In this document: positions 63,853-64,000 of the stretch, in pieces
How the letters are laid out: each line of letters begins with the position of its first letter
Numbering within the stretch: position 1 is the first letter of the stretch
NCBI GenBank assembly: GCA_903911145.1
Contig: CAIWCD010000013.1
Span: forward strand, 1 to 64,000
Reading direction: 5' to 3'
DNA length: 64,000 nucleotides
Source: an uncultured delta proteobacterium
GTDB taxonomy: Bacteria > Myxococcota > Myxococcia > Myxococcales > 40CM-4-68-19
Position numbers and translations under genes: made by a program
The notes under the pieces: model-generated
Told to the model about the DNA's origin: nothing
The model's database searches: none
What the model saw: only the letters and a program-made list of their open reading frames with translations

Positions 63853-64000
63853 GCTCAAGAGAAGAGCGCGGCACCTGCTCGTAACAGGCCCGCGCTCGTG
63901 ATCGATACAGGCTGGAGGCCGAGACGGATGGCGAGCAGGATACCGCGCAAGCCGACAGCTACGCGAGCCCCCGCCCGGGTACGCGCCAATCGCGGCAACC

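Overview
The window is GC-rich DNA of a deltaproteobacterial/myxobacterial type. The grounds are the very high density of lipobox-bearing secreted proteins with low-complexity linkers (Asp-Ala-Gly, Gly-Ser-Gly and collagen-like Gly-X-Y repeats), a poly-HAMP chemoreceptor beside a CheA with an MshEN-like insert, an NtrC-type activator with its own receiver domain, an alkyl-DHAP-synthase-like ether-lipid gene, and ribosomal proteins with Zn-binding cysteines. No species can be named from the sequence alone.

Layout. 1-9456 (minus strand) is a chemosensory block: an NtrC-like regulator, a soluble MCP-like coiled-coil protein, a STAS protein, a single-domain response regulator, a hybrid CheA, and a receptor with three near-identical 273-bp HAMP repeats that runs off the left edge. 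9506-13521 (plus) holds an SMI1/leucine-rich-repeat protein, a small coupled ORF and a nine-heme cytochrome c without a visible export signal. 13570-22671 is mostly minus-strand surface proteins: a collagen-like/BNR lipoprotein, a beta-propeller lipoprotein and a very large Gly-rich lipoprotein with a metalloprotease-like motif. 22717-26925 has a parallel-repeat lipoprotein, a GT2-GtrA glycosyltransferase and, convergent to it, a TMTC-like membrane protein with TPRs. 26980-30791 is a divergent alkyl-DHAP-synthase-like gene versus tetR-glpD, with a palindrome over both start codons. 30900-34811 carries a lipoprotein, an Old Yellow Enzyme and an unusual AAA ATPase.

34820-41312 (minus) is a seven-gene, partly overlapping set of envelope genes: lipoprotein, outer-membrane barrel with a disordered region, LPP20-like duplicated protein, FlgT-like protein, PEGA lipoprotein, FecR protein and a small secreted protein. 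No flagellar gene is nearby. It is the best candidate here for an undescribed system. 41433-44891 is the alpha ribosomal operon (rpmJ-rpsM-rpsK-rpsD-rpoA-rplQ), with a good sigma-70-type promoter, a leader hairpin and a large nested inverted repeat upstream of the promoter.

45374-56759 contains small membrane proteins, an aldo/keto reductase, a CsgG-like/PEGA-repeat protein coupled to two DUF1566 (Lcl_C) proteins, an astacin-like protease with four Cys/Trp-rich C-terminal repeats, and a second collagen-like/BNR lipoprotein paralogous to the one at 13.6 kb. From about 56.8 kb to the right edge the DNA looks mobile: a frameshifted phage-type gene, two excisionase-like HTH proteins on either side of a 45-bp tRNA-Arg(CCG) 3'-half remnant, phage/ICE-type small proteins, a cargo pair (Sel1 lipoprotein plus DUF1566 protein), an XRE regulator, a serine recombinase and a ribbon-helix-helix protein.

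Start codons were chosen from ribosome binding sites and signal peptides where these were visible. Domain names come from reading motifs by eye, not from searches.
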